Under the pieces are notes generated by a model. That model had not been told where the DNA came from. It searched no databases and saw nothing but the letters and a program-made list of their open reading frames with translations. 51,701 nt of DNA from Roseospira visakhapatnamensis (GTDB lineage Bacteria; Pseudomonadota; Alphaproteobacteria; Rhodospirillales; Rhodospirillaceae), in assembly GCF_014197915.1 (NCBI RefSeq), contig NZ_JACIGK010000031.1, positions 1-51,701 of the forward strand. The letters are read 5' to 3'. Positions 17,348-27,853 of this stretch are shown piece after piece. Position numbers and translations under genes: made by a program. Within the stretch, counting starts at the first letter, position 1; every line of letters starts with the position of its first letter.

Positions 17348-17868
17348 GAGCGCCCCTCCCCCCGGCCGTGGCCGTCACCGGCACCGTCGCGATCCCGCGC
17401 GGTCCCCGTCCAGAGGCGGCCAAGCTCCACCAGGGCCTGCGCCAGCAGCAGGCCGAAGCCCACCGGGATGGCGACCTCCGTCATCCACTTCGGCACCTGC
17501 AACATGGTGGAGGTCCGCCGTCCCTGCGCGATCGAATCACCGACGATGTCGATGCCATGCGCCACCACCACGCCGCTGAAGACCGCGATGATCACCAGCG
17601 CCAGGCTATCGCAGAGCCGCCGTCCGGTGGCGCCCAGCTTGTCGTACAGCAGCGTGATGCGGATGTTCTGGCGCTGCCGCAACACCGAGGCGGCGGCCAG
17701 ATACGTGGCCCACAGCAACAGGAACTCGGAGATCTCCAGCGCCCATTTGGTGGGGGCGTTGAACACGTAGCGCAGGAACACATCGTAGGAGACCATCAGG
17801 CCAATGGCCACGAACAGCCAGGCGGCCAGTTGGCCCAGGACGTGACTGGTTTGGTCGAGGGCGCGCAT
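17344..17868 (-). CDS. dctQ: TRAP transporter small permease subunit (DctQ)
   Basis: 174-aa membrane protein with four transmembrane helices, the partner of DctM. The family stretch YDVFLRYVFNAPTKWALEISEFLLLW (helix 1-2 region) is visible. I chose the ATG at 17868 (MRALDQTSHVLG), with a weak AGGTGCTC upstream; the frame is open to 17925. A 271-bp gap carrying palindromic element IR1 copy B separates it from dctP, which may lower QM expression relative to the binding protein. Confidence 0.88.
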   Translation of the reverse strand: MRALDQTSHVLGQLAAWLFVAIGLMVSYDVFLRYVFNAPTKWALEISEFLLLWATYLAAASVLRQRQNIRITLLYDKLGATGRRLCDSLALVIIAVFSGVVVAHGIDIVGDSIAQGRRTSTMLQVPKWMTEVAIPVGFGLLLAQALVELGRLWTGTARDRDGAGDGHGRGEGRS

Positions 17869-18079
17869 CGGCGGAGAGCACCTGCAAGCAAGGGAGCGGG
17901 GCGCCATGACGGCGAACCCGGACACACCGACCTCACCGAGAGGGCGGGGCCGTGGGGCCTCGACGCGGGGCGGGACCCGCGTTCGGATGGATCATCGCTC
18001 AGAACCCGCCACGGTCCCCGCCCGCCCTCGGGGACCGCGTTCGGACGCGGCCCGACGGCGGCGCACAACACATTGTTTC

Positions 18080-18142
18080 CAGTGCACTTTCGATCCAGAC
18101 AAAAGAACGCGGACGGCATCTTTTGTCTGGATCAGTGCCCTA
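18080..18142 (-). repeat. IR1 palindromic element, copy B, at the dctP stop codon
   Basis: Minus-strand reading: TA-GGGCACTGATCCAGACAA, 20-nt centre, TTGTCTGGATC..., ending at TG (a TA in the other complete copies). The first TA plus G forms the TAG stop of dctP (18140-18142). Beyond it (18061-18079) a fragment resembling the linker and the start of hairpin IR2 remains (AAACAATGTGTTGTGCGC read on the minus strand); the rest of IR2 is lost or diverged. Confidence 0.75.
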
Positions 18143-19162
18143 GGGGCGCAGGTCGCGGGCGGCGTCCAGAAGCTGCCGGCCGAGGTCGCCGGTGGCCGCG
18201 AGGTAACTGTCGCGTACCGGTTCCACGGCCCCGTCCCAGGCGGCCAGATCCGCGTCGGTCAGTTCCACGACGTTGGCGTGCTCGCGGGTTTCCTTGATGG
18301 CCTCGGCCTCGATCACCTGGATCCGCTCGTTGATCCAGGTCTCGGCGGCGGCGGCGGACTCGGTGATGATGGCCCTGTGCTCATCGCTCAGGCCCTGCCA
18401 CACATCCTCGTTGATCAGCACCACGAACTCGATGGCCGCCACGTTGGCCACGGTCACGGTGTCCATCACCTCCCACAGCTTGCGGCCGGTCACGGCGGTG
18501 ATGCCGGTCAAGCCGGCGTCGACGGTGCCGCGCTGGTAGGCCATGTACTGCTCGGACCCGGAGATCAGGGTCGGCACGCCGCCCACGGCCTCGACGAAAT
18601 CGCCGAGGGTCTTGCCGAACACCCGGACCTTGAGGTCCTGCATGTCGGCCGGTGTGCGCAGCGGCGTGTCCTTGGACAGCATCACGGCGCTGCCATAGGC
18701 CTGCCACCACAGCACGCGGGCGCCGGTCTCCAGGATGGCGGCGTCGATGGGTCCCCGCACCGGGCCGTCCTTGGCGGTGGCCTTGAACAGGCTGTCATAG
18801 GTGGGGAAGGTGAAGGGCACGTAGAAGAGATCCACGGCCGGGATGGTGCCGGCGAACCGGGTCAAGGAGGCCACGCCCATCTCGATGGCGCCGGAGGAGA
18901 CGGCCTGCGGTACCTCCTTGTCCTTGTAGAGCTGCGCCGAATCATAGATCTCGACGGTCAGGTCGCCACCGCTCTTCTCCTCGACCAGGTCCTTGAACAC
19001 CCGCATGTTCTGGCCGAGATGATGCTTCATCGGCAGTTGCAAGGTGATGCGCAAGGTCTCGGCCCGCGCCTGATCAGCCAGGCTGGTCAGGCCCAGTGAC
19101 AGGCCGCAGGCCAGCGCGGCGGCGGCAACGGTGCGGCCGAGGCCGCGGCGGTGGAACGACAT
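18140..19162 (-). CDS. dctP: TRAP transporter solute-binding protein (DctP)
   Basis: 340-aa periplasmic binding protein. Signal peptide at residues 1-34 with likely cleavage after ARA (QARA|ETLRITLQ). Family features: MKHHLGQNMRVFKDLVEEKSGG, YDSAQLYKDKEVPQAV, and the substrate-carboxylate region around KVRVFGKTLGDFVEAVGGVPT. I place the start at 19162, where AGGGAGAAG precedes the ATG and gives a normal signal peptide; the frame is open 65 codons further upstream. Substrate is probably a C4-dicarboxylate or other organic acid. Its stop codon TAG is built by the end of element IR1 copy B. Confidence 0.92.
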   Translation of the reverse strand: MSFHRRGLGRTVAAAALACGLSLGLTSLADQARAETLRITLQLPMKHHLGQNMRVFKDLVEEKSGGDLTVEIYDSAQLYKDKEVPQAVSSGAIEMGVASLTRFAGTIPAVDLFYVPFTFPTYDSLFKATAKDGPVRGPIDAAILETGARVLWWQAYGSAVMLSKDTPLRTPADMQDLKVRVFGKTLGDFVEAVGGVPTLISGSEQYMAYQRGTVDAGLTGITAVTGRKLWEVMDTVTVANVAAIEFVVLINEDVWQGLSDEHRAIITESAAAAETWINERIQVIEAEAIKETREHANVVELTDADLAAWDGAVEPVRDSYLAATGDLGRQLLDAARDLRP

Positions 19163-19380
19163 GGATGGCTTCTCCCTTGACGGCGCGAGTCGGTGTTTCA
19201 CGTTCAAGTCCGGGGGTGTCTCGTCGGGGGCCGGGTCATCGGGCGACGGTTCATGACGGGACCTGTCGTCGCATGATTCGGGCGGCGCGCGCATCAGCGT
19301 TCGCGGGCACAGGCGCGGAGTCAACACAGGAGACGGCCGGAGGCGACCGGCGTCCACCCCCCGACCATGCCGGACACCAC

Positions 19381-19411
19381 GAAAAGGGGGGCGTGCCCGG
19401 GCACGCCCCCC
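19381..19411 (-). terminator. rho-independent terminator of rplM-rpsI
   Basis: Read on the minus strand: a 13-bp GC-rich perfect stem (19386-19411) followed by TTTTC. It lies 40 bp after the rpsI stop and is the clearest intrinsic terminator in the window. Confidence 0.85.
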
Positions 19412-19450
19412 TCGGTCGTCCAGGTGGCCGGCAGGGCACCGGCCCCAGGG

Positions 19451-19975
19451 TCAGCGCTTGGAGAACTGGAAGCTGCGGCGGGCCTTGCGGCGACCGTACT
19501 TCTTGCGCTCCACCACACGCGAGTCCCGGGTCAGGAAGCCCTGGGCCTTCAGGGACGGCCGCAGGGTCGGATCCCAGCGGCTCATGGCATGGCTCAGGCC
19601 ATGGCGCAGGGCGCCCGCCTGACCCGACAGGCCGCCGCCCTTGACGGTGCAGACGACGTCGAACTGCCCCATGGTGGCGGTCACCACGAAGGGCTGGTTG
19701 ATCACCATGCGCAGCACCGGGCGCGGAAAGTAGGTCTCCAGCTGGCGACCGTTGACGGTGATGCGGCCACTCCCGGCCTTCACCCACACCCGCGCCACCG
19801 CGTTCTTGCGGCGACCGGTGGCATAGGCGCGACCCATCGCGTCGCGCTGCGGCTCGCGCTGGGGCGCGCCCTCCGGAGACACGACGCCCGGCGTCGCGGC
19901 CACGGCGGCCGCCGCGGCGGCACCGTCCCGCAGGGCGTCCTTGAGGCCGTCCAGGCCCACGCGTTCATCGGCCAT
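19451..19975 (-). CDS. rpsI: 30S ribosomal protein S9
   Basis: Ribosomal protein of the small-subunit head; the C-terminal tail (...[17 protein letters not shown]) reaches the P-site tRNA. The conserved core begins near residue 49 ([21 protein letters not shown]). The 174 aa exceed the usual ~130 because of an Ala-rich N-terminal extension of about 45 residues, a known alphaproteobacterial feature. It follows rplM after 3 nt and is ended by a strong terminator. Confidence 0.98.
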   Translation of the reverse strand: MADERVGLDGLKDALRDGAAAAAAVAATPGVVSPEGAPQREPQRDAMGRAYATGRRKNAVARVWVKAGSGRITVNGRQLETYFPRPVLRMVINQPFVVTATMGQFDVVCTVKGGGLSGQAGALRHGLSHAMSRWDPTLRPSLKAQGFLTRDSRVVERKKYGRRKARRSFQFSKR

Positions 19976-19978
19976 GGA

Positions 19979-20443
19979 TCAGTGACTCCTCTTGTTCTTC
20001 GGGTTGCGGGCGGCCAGGTCCAGCGGTTCGGGCTGCTGGGCCGTATGGGGGTGCTCGCCGCCGGTGTAGACCCGCAGCTTGCGGAGCTGGGCACGACCCA
20101 GGGGACCACGCGGCACCATGCGCTCGATGGCCTTTTCGACCACCCGCTGCGGGTGCTTGCCGTCCAGGATCTGCTCCATGGTCTTGCTCTTGATGCCGCC
20201 GGGATAGCCGGTGTGCCAATAGAACCGCTTCTGGGTCAGCTTGCGGCCGGTCAGGCGCACCTTGTCGGCATTGATGACCACCACGTGGTCCCCGGTATCG
20301 ATGTGCGGGGTGTACATGGGCTTGTGCTTGCCCCGCAGGAGGGTGGCGACGGTGGCGGCCAGGCGGCCCAAAACGACGCCCTCGGCGTCGATCAGGTACC
20401 ACTTGCGCTCCACCTCGCTCGGCTTGGCGGAATAGGTCTTCAT
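19979..20443 (-). CDS. rplM: 50S ribosomal protein L13
   Basis: 154-aa L13, an early-assembly protein of the large subunit. Family signatures: [16 protein letters not shown] at the N-terminus, [15 protein letters not shown] and [16 protein letters not shown]. First gene of rplM-rpsI; a sigma-70-type promoter is visible about 100 bp upstream, leaving an untranslated leader of about 90 nt that could host autoregulation. Confidence 0.98.
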   Translation of the reverse strand: MKTYSAKPSEVERKWYLIDAEGVVLGRLAATVATLLRGKHKPMYTPHIDTGDHVVVINADKVRLTGRKLTQKRFYWHTGYPGGIKSKTMEQILDGKHPQRVVEKAIERMVPRGPLGRAQLRKLRVYTGGEHPHTAQQPEPLDLAARNPKNKRSH

Positions 20444-20541
20444 TCGGCTCTCCGTCCGCGCCGCTGGCGACTGTTGCTGGGACTGGGAAGGAAACGGGTC
20501 GCGGGGCGCCCGATGGACGGGGGTCGCCGCGTGGAGAGGCT

Positions 20542-20570
20542 GTCTAAGTCATCGACATCCCCGCTGTCAA
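20542..20570 (-). promoter_or_regulatory. sigma-70-type promoter of rplM-rpsI
   Basis: On the minus strand TTGACA (20570-20565), a 17-bp spacer and TTAGAC (20547-20542). Transcription would start near 20535, about 90 nt before the rplM ATG. A perfect -35 with ideal spacing fits a strongly expressed ribosomal operon. Confidence 0.65.
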
Positions 20571-20608
20571 CCGCGAAAAGCAGGCGAACTCAGATGATTG
20601 GCGCGTAA

Positions 20609-20622
20609 GGTATCTGGATACC
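20609..20622. repeat. 14-bp palindrome after the thioesterase stop
   Basis: GGTATCTGGATACC directly abuts the stop codon of the thioesterase gene and lies upstream of the rplM promoter. It could be a short 3' hairpin or an operator; the sequence alone does not decide. Confidence 0.4.
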
Positions 20623-21102
20623 CTATTCCCAGGACCCGGCCTCGATGGCCCGGGACACCGCCGCCGCGTCGGGATTGGGCGGCGCCGAATAGGTGCCGGT
20701 CACATGCGCCACCAGCGCGCGGTCCGCATCACCGGGCGCGGTCCCCGAGTAGAGTTCCACCTCCACCACGGTCAGCCGTTTTCCCCCTTTCAGCGCGCGC
20801 GCCTCGGCCAGGATGTCGCCCGGGGCCGGCTTGCGCAGGAAGTTAATGTGCAGGTTGGTGGTCACCGCCAGTTCCACCGGACCCAAAAGGCTGAGCACCA
20901 CCGCGTACATGGCCACGTCCGCAAGCGCCATCATCGCCGGTCCGGCCACGGTGCCGCCGGGACGCACCAAATCCGGGTTGTAGATCATGCGCAACCGCCC
21001 CTGTCCGTGCGTGATGGCCTCGGTATGGATGCCCAGAAGCCGCGTGATCGGCAGTTCCCGGTCCAGGATGGCGGTGAACTCTGGCAATGAAATTCGGGAC
21101 AT
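20623..21102 (-). CDS. PaaI-family hotdog thioesterase
   Basis: 159-aa hotdog-fold protein, expected to hydrolyse acyl-CoA thioesters in the cytoplasm. The family core GGTVAGPAMMALADVAMYAVV (helix with catalytic Asp) sits at residues ~49-69, followed by the beta stretch LAVTTNLHINFLRKPAPGD. Length is typical. It is divergently oriented from the secreted-protein gene at 21279 and may share an intergenic promoter region with it. Substrate unknown. Confidence 0.8.
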   Translation of the reverse strand: MSRISLPEFTAILDRELPITRLLGIHTEAITHGQGRLRMIYNPDLVRPGGTVAGPAMMALADVAMYAVVLSLLGPVELAVTTNLHINFLRKPAPGDILAEARALKGGKRLTVVEVELYSGTAPGDADRALVAHVTGTYSAPPNPDAAAVSRAIEAGSWE

Positions 21103-21278
21103 GGGCGTCTATAGTCTCGATGAGAGGGCGCGTGGACAGTCAGCATAGATCTAGACGGCACCGTATGGAACACGGAATGACGCTGTGCGTGCACACCGCC
21201 GAACCGGTCCCGCGCCACCGCGATCACGGATCGACCCCTGAACAAGGGGCGCGGTCCATCAGAGGGGGACAGCACGGC

Positions 21279-21944
21279 ATGGAAGCAGCAGACAAGACCC
21301 GCGCCGCCAGCCGTTGGCTGGGCATCACGGCGCCTCGGGGCATGGCCCGGGGGATGGGGCTGGGACTGGCGTTGAGCGCCGCCACGGTGGCGGTCGGATC
21401 GGAGGTCGCGGCCGGCCCGGCGGCGGTGGCCCCAGGGGACGCGCGCGCGGCCGTGGCCCGCGCCGCCGAACGGATCACGGCCGGTCAGCCGGCCGAGGCC
21501 GTGGACGCCCTGCGCGAGGCCACGCTGGCGGTGTGGAGCGCCGCGCCCCTGGACCTGGTGATGGTGTCGCAGGCCACCGGACAGGCCGAGGGCTATCGCG
21601 ACTACGAGCCCCGCGAGCAAGGCCCCTACCCCGCCGGGGAACCCCTGCACCTGTACATCGAGCCCATCGGCCTTCAGTACGAGTTCGCCGAGGGCGTGTA
21701 CTCCATGGGTCTGGCCGCCGACTTCCTGGTGCTGAACGGCGAGGGGACGATACTGGGGGGCCAACGCAACTTCGCCGACTTCCCGTTCACCTTCCACGTC
21801 CCGTCGACGGCGGTCTACATGACCGCGTCGTTCCAGACCGAGGGCCTGCCACCGGCCGACTATCTGCTGCAACTGACGGTGCGGGACACCATCGGCGGGG
21901 GATCCGTGACGCGGGACGTTCCGTTCTCCATCACCGAACCCTGA
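21279..21944 (+). CDS. secreted protein of unknown function (221 aa)
   Basis: Starts at 21279 (AGAGGGGGAC upstream); the frame is open further upstream without a good start. A basic N-terminus and a hydrophobic segment at ~25-48 form a signal peptide, probably cleaved in the AAGPAAVA region. Then a helical, Ala-rich part (~50-90; AAERITAGQPAEAVDALREA) and a beta-rich domain from ~100 (LHLYIEPIGLQYEFAEGVYSMGLAADF ... TVRDTIGGGSVTRDVPFSI), which looks like a ligand- or partner-binding sandwich. I recognise no named family. 54 bp upstream of the crotonase gene on the same strand. Confidence 0.65.
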   Translation: MEAADKTRAASRWLGITAPRGMARGMGLGLALSAATVAVGSEVAAGPAAVAPGDARAAVARAAERITAGQPAEAVDALREATLAVWSAAPLDLVMVSQATGQAEGYRDYEPREQGPYPAGEPLHLYIEPIGLQYEFAEGVYSMGLAADFLVLNGEGTILGGQRNFADFPFTFHVPSTAVYMTASFQTEGLPPADYLLQLTVRDTIGGGSVTRDVPFSITEP

Positions 21945-22001
21945 CCCCGGCGCCCCGCCGGCGCCAGACCACAGGGCCGCCAGACCACAGGGAGGACCGT
22001 G

Positions 22002-22847
22002 ATGACCGCCCCCGCCGCCCCGTCGACCGCCCCATCGACCGCCCCATCGACCTCCGCGTCCGATCAGCCCGACGAGCCCCTTCTCCTGCGCGACGATCGG
22101 GACGGCGTGGCGACGCTGACCCTCAACCGGCCGGCGGCGCGCAATGCCCTCTCGGTGGGCCTGATGGCCGCCCTTCGGAAGGCCGTCGCCGACATCGCCG
22201 CCGATGACTCCGTGAAAGTGGTGATCCTGGCGGCCAATGGCCCGGCCTTCTGCGCCGGCCACGACCTGAAAGAGGTGCGCGCCAACCCGGGCCGCGAGAC
22301 CTACGAAGCGCTGTTCCGCCAGTGCTCCGACCTGATGCTGGCCATCGTGCGCCTGCCCAAGCCGGTGATCGCCCGGGTGCACGCCATGGCCACGGCCGCC
22401 GGCTGCCAGCTCGTGGCCACCTGCGACCTGGCGGTGGCCGCCGAGGGCGCCCGCTTCGCCACACCCGGCGTCAACATCGGCCTGTTCTGCTCCACCCCCA
22501 TGGTCGCCCTGTCTCGCAACGTGGGCCGCAAGCAGGCCATGGAGATGCTGTTGACCGGCCGTCCCATCGATGCCGACGAGGCGCAAGCCTTCGGGCTGGT
22601 CAACCGGGTGGTGCCCGCCGCCGACCTGGACGCCACGGTGCGCGAGATGGCCGAGGGGCTGGTGGGCAAGTCGCCGCTGACCCTGGCCATCGGCAAGGAC
22701 GCCTTTTATCGCCAACGCGACATGCCCCTGGCCGAGGCCTACGCCTATGCCAGCGAGGTGATGACCACCAACATGATGGCCCGCGACGCCGAGGAGGGCA
22801 TCGACGCCTTCCTGGGCAAGCGTCCGCCGACGTGGACGGGGCGGTAG
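22002..22847 (+). CDS. enoyl-CoA hydratase/isomerase family protein (ECHDC3-like)
   Basis: 281-aa crotonase-fold protein. Oxyanion-hole motifs are intact (AARNALS, NGPAFCAGHDLKEV), so it should bind acyl-CoA. The positions of the two catalytic glutamates of classical hydratases read Q (AAGCQLVATCD) and G (ATPGVNIGLFCST), as in the ECHDC3 group, so ordinary enoyl-CoA hydration is doubtful. The N-terminus has a repeated Ser-Thr-Ala-Pro stretch. GGGAGG precedes the ATG; an overlapping GTG at 21999 is possible. It follows the secreted-protein gene by 54 bp. Confidence 0.8.
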   Translation: MTAPAAPSTAPSTAPSTSASDQPDEPLLLRDDRDGVATLTLNRPAARNALSVGLMAALRKAVADIAADDSVKVVILAANGPAFCAGHDLKEVRANPGRETYEALFRQCSDLMLAIVRLPKPVIARVHAMATAAGCQLVATCDLAVAAEGARFATPGVNIGLFCSTPMVALSRNVGRKQAMEMLLTGRPIDADEAQAFGLVNRVVPAADLDATVREMAEGLVGKSPLTLAIGKDAFYRQRDMPLAEAYAYASEVMTTNMMARDAEEGIDAFLGKRPPTWTGR

Positions 22848-22893
22848 TCGCGTCCGTCGCGACCCACGCCGCCGTGACAGAGCCAAAAAACCG

Positions 22894-22938
22894 TTGACTT
22901 TCAAAAGATTACAGGGGTATCCTCGTTCACAATGTGAA
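22894..22938 (+). promoter_or_regulatory. promoter with operator-like palindrome upstream of the CHAP gene
   Basis: TTGACT (22894-22899), 18-bp spacer, TATCCT (22918-22923). Just downstream, at the expected start of transcription, lies the perfect palindrome TTCACA-A-TGTGAA (22926-22938), suitably placed for a repressor. The region is A/T-rich against its surroundings. Confidence 0.5.
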
Positions 22939-22949
22939 TGAGGTGCCCT

Positions 22950-23672
22950 ATGGCCTTGTTCTCCCGTGCAAAGAGACGCCTTGGCAACGTCGCGATGCCC
23001 CCCCTGCCCCGCCGGGCCGTGCGGGCGGGAGCGATCGTGTGCCTGGGGATGGCGTTGAGCGCCTGCGCCGGTGGCCCGGACGTGGGGCATGAGGCCGGGC
23101 TCTACCCCGTGCCCACCTATACCGGCGGCGAGCGCTTCGTCTGGTGCGTGCCCTATGCGCGGCAGATCTCGGGCATCTCCATCCGGGGCGATGCCGACAC
23201 CTGGTGGGGGCAGGCGTCCGGCCGCTACGCGCGTGGCAACCGCCCGGCCCCTTATGCCGTGCTGGCCCTGAAACCCACCCGGCGTTTGTCGGACGGCCAT
23301 ATCGGTGTGGTCACGGGTCTGGTCGGACCGCGTGAAATCCGCGTCAGTCATGCCAATTGGGGCTGGACCGGCGCAACCCGGGGACGCGTGTACACGCACA
23401 TGCCCGTGATCGACGTCTCATCGGGCAACGACTGGACGGCCGTGCGCTTCAAGCACCCCGCCGTGGGGGCCTATGGCCGCGTCTATCCGGCGCTGGGCTT
23501 CATCTATTCGCCCAAGGATCCGAACGTGCGGATCGCCCGGGCGAGCCCCCCGCGACCCCGGCCGGCGGCACCGGCGCGCGTCGTCGCCCGGCCGGTCCGC
23601 GCCGCGTCGCCGCCCGCCGCCCCCGCGCCCGTCGCGGTTCCCCACACGAACGCCACCCTGCGGCTGTTCTGA
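22950..23672 (+). CDS. CHAP-domain lipoprotein, putative cell-wall amidase/peptidase
   Basis: 240-aa lipoprotein: positively charged N-terminus, hydrophobic segment and lipobox LSAC with Cys39. The CHAP domain follows: catalytic Cys66 in FVWCVPYAR, then ISIRGDADTWWGQASGRYARGN and the His in SDGHIGVV, with VSHANWG completing the site. The C-terminal 45 residues are Pro/Ala/Arg-rich. CHAP enzymes cut peptidoglycan stem or cross-bridge peptides. ATG at 22950 has GAGGTG at proper distance; an ATG at 22938 lies inside the operator-like palindrome and is less likely. Own promoter upstream; bidirectional hairpin after the stop. Confidence 0.82.
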   Translation: MALFSRAKRRLGNVAMPPLPRRAVRAGAIVCLGMALSACAGGPDVGHEAGLYPVPTYTGGERFVWCVPYARQISGISIRGDADTWWGQASGRYARGNRPAPYAVLALKPTRRLSDGHIGVVTGLVGPREIRVSHANWGWTGATRGRVYTHMPVIDVSSGNDWTAVRFKHPAVGAYGRVYPALGFIYSPKDPNVRIARASPPRPRPAAPARVVARPVRAASPPAAPAPVAVPHTNATLRLF

Positions 23673-23700
23673 GTCCGGCGCCGACCAGGGCGCCGGACTC
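23671..23700. terminator. bidirectional hairpin between the convergent CHAP and glgP genes
   Basis: Perfect 12-bp inverted repeat GAGTCCGGCGCC, 6-nt loop, complement. It begins within the CHAP stop codon and lies 18 bp beyond the glgP stop. No T-run is present, so it may act as a transcript end-stabiliser or a weak terminator for both genes. Confidence 0.6.
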
Positions 23701-23718
23701 ATCGCGCGGCGGGCGCCA

Positions 23719-26253
<2,535 letters not shown>

Positions 26254-26348
26254 GATGTCCTCTGTCTTGATCTGACCGATGGTCCGCCCCGGTCGTGACC
26301 GTGATCCCTCCGGGCCTGGATGGCCGGACGACGACCGTGACGATCAGC

Positions 26349-27779
26349 CTACTCCGCCGCGCCATCGCGTTCAGCCCAAACTTGGCGTTTTCGGTAAATC
26401 GTCGAGGCGCTGACCTCAAGATGCGCGGCGGCACGCGGAATGTTCCCGTCACAGGCGGCAATGGCCCGTTCGATGGCCTCCCGTTCCACCTGCCACAGGG
26501 GACGAATGGCGGCGGTGCTGCCGGTGCCGGGCGCGATGCCGGCCGACGATCCTGAAGCGTGCTGTTGGCCGGCGCCGTCAAGCGTCGGGCCGGGCGGGTC
26601 GACAGGGGCCCCCTGCCCCTCGCCCATGGCCGCGACCAGCATGCCTTCCTCGACCAGTTCGCCGTCGTTGAGCACCACCACGGTTCGGATCACGTTTTCC
26701 AACTGGCGTACGTTGCCCGGCCACAGGCAGGCCAGCAGGCGGGCTTCGGCCGCCGCCGTGAATCCCGAGAACCGCTTGCCCTCCTCCGCCGCGAAATGAA
26801 CCAGCAGGGCGCGGGCGATCTCCAGGGCGTCGTCGCCCCGCTCGCGCAGCGGCGGCAGGTGGATGGGAATCACATGCAGGCGGTAATAGAGATCCTCGCG
26901 AAACCGGCCGGCCCGGACCTCGGCCCACGGGTCGCGATTGGTGGCGCAGACGATGCGGCAGGAGACCGCCTGGTCCACGTCCGCGCCGACCGGCCTTACC
27001 CGTCCCGTCTGAAGGAACCGCAGCAGCTTGGTCTGAAGGTCCGGCGGCAGTTCCCCCACCTCGTCCAGGAACAGGGTTCCACCATCGGCCCGGCTGGCGG
27101 CACCGGCGCGCGCCTGAACCGCCCCCGTGAACGCGCCCTTCACATGCCCGAAGATCTCGCTTTCCATCAGGTCGCGGGGAATGGCGCCACAGTTGATGGC
27201 CACGAAGGCGTGCTTGGCGCGGTTGCCTTGGCGATGCAGGGCCTCGGCGCAGAGTTCCTTGCCGGTGCCGCTTTCACCGGTGATGAACACCGTGGCCCCG
27301 CTGTCGGCGGCGGCCTCGATCAGCCGATAGACGCCTTGCATCGCCAGCGACGCGCCGATGAAGCGGTGGAAGGCGGGGCGCCCGGTCTCGGTCCGCAGGC
27401 GCCGCACCTCGCCTCGCAGCGACAGCCGCTCCAGCGCGTGCCGCAAGGTGAACAGCAACCGGTCCCGATCAAACGGCTTCACCAGGAAATCGTCGGCGCC
27501 GGCCCGCATCGCGGACACCGCCGTGTTCACCGAGCCATGCGCCGTGGCCACCACCACCGCCATGGGCAGGGCACGATGCCGAACCTCGGTCAGAACCTCC
27601 AGCCCGTCGATGTCCGGCAGGCGGATATCCAGCAACATCCCGCGTGGTGGTGAGGCGGCGTCCATCTGTCGCAGGGCCTCGCGCCCGGTTTCGGCGATCG
27701 TCACCGGGTAGCCCACCTCCTCCAGGATGGTGGCATAATGTCGGGCCAGCGCGCGGTCGTCCTCGACCACCAGGATCAT
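26349..27779 (-). CDS. sigma-54-dependent response regulator (NtrC family)
   Basis: 476 aa: receiver domain (1-115; acidic pocket EDD at 6-8, phospho-acceptor D51 in LLDIRLPDIDG, Lys in LVKPFD), AAA+ domain (~145-370) with Walker A GESGTGKE, the sigma-54 contact loop GAFTGA, Walker B GGTLFLDEVG and an Arg-finger region, then a Fis-type HTH at the C-terminus (IPRAAAHLEVSASTIYRKRQ). It should activate sigma-54 promoters on phosphorylation. No histidine kinase gene is nearby, so it is an orphan. ATG at 27779 is preceded by GGGGAGAG. It sits between a thioesterase gene and glgP. Confidence 0.93.
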   Translation of the reverse strand: MILVVEDDRALARHYATILEEVGYPVTIAETGREALRQMDAASPPRGMLLDIRLPDIDGLEVLTEVRHRALPMAVVVATAHGSVNTAVSAMRAGADDFLVKPFDRDRLLFTLRHALERLSLRGEVRRLRTETGRPAFHRFIGASLAMQGVYRLIEAAADSGATVFITGESGTGKELCAEALHRQGNRAKHAFVAINCGAIPRDLMESEIFGHVKGAFTGAVQARAGAASRADGGTLFLDEVGELPPDLQTKLLRFLQTGRVRPVGADVDQAVSCRIVCATNRDPWAEVRAGRFREDLYYRLHVIPIHLPPLRERGDDALEIARALLVHFAAEEGKRFSGFTAAAEARLLACLWPGNVRQLENVIRTVVVLNDGELVEEGMLVAAMGEGQGAPVDPPGPTLDGAGQQHASGSSAGIAPGTGSTAAIRPLWQVEREAIERAIAACDGNIPRAAAHLEVSASTIYRKRQVWAERDGAAE

Positions 27780-27853
27780 CGTCTCTCCCCCGCATGACGG
27801 TCGTTCCGACCCTCCATGGGCACCCGGTCCGTCAGCATGACGCCGAAAGGGTT

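Noticed and set aside
22938-22949. Upstream ATG of the CHAP lipoprotein gene
   Set aside because: It lies at the end of the operator-like palindrome near the predicted transcription start and has no ribosome-binding site, while the ATG at 22950 has GAGGTG.
20985-23399. 804-aa minus-strand open frame
   Set aside because: It runs antisense through the thioesterase, secreted-protein, crotonase and CHAP genes, all with clear motifs; composition is typical of GC-rich antisense frames.
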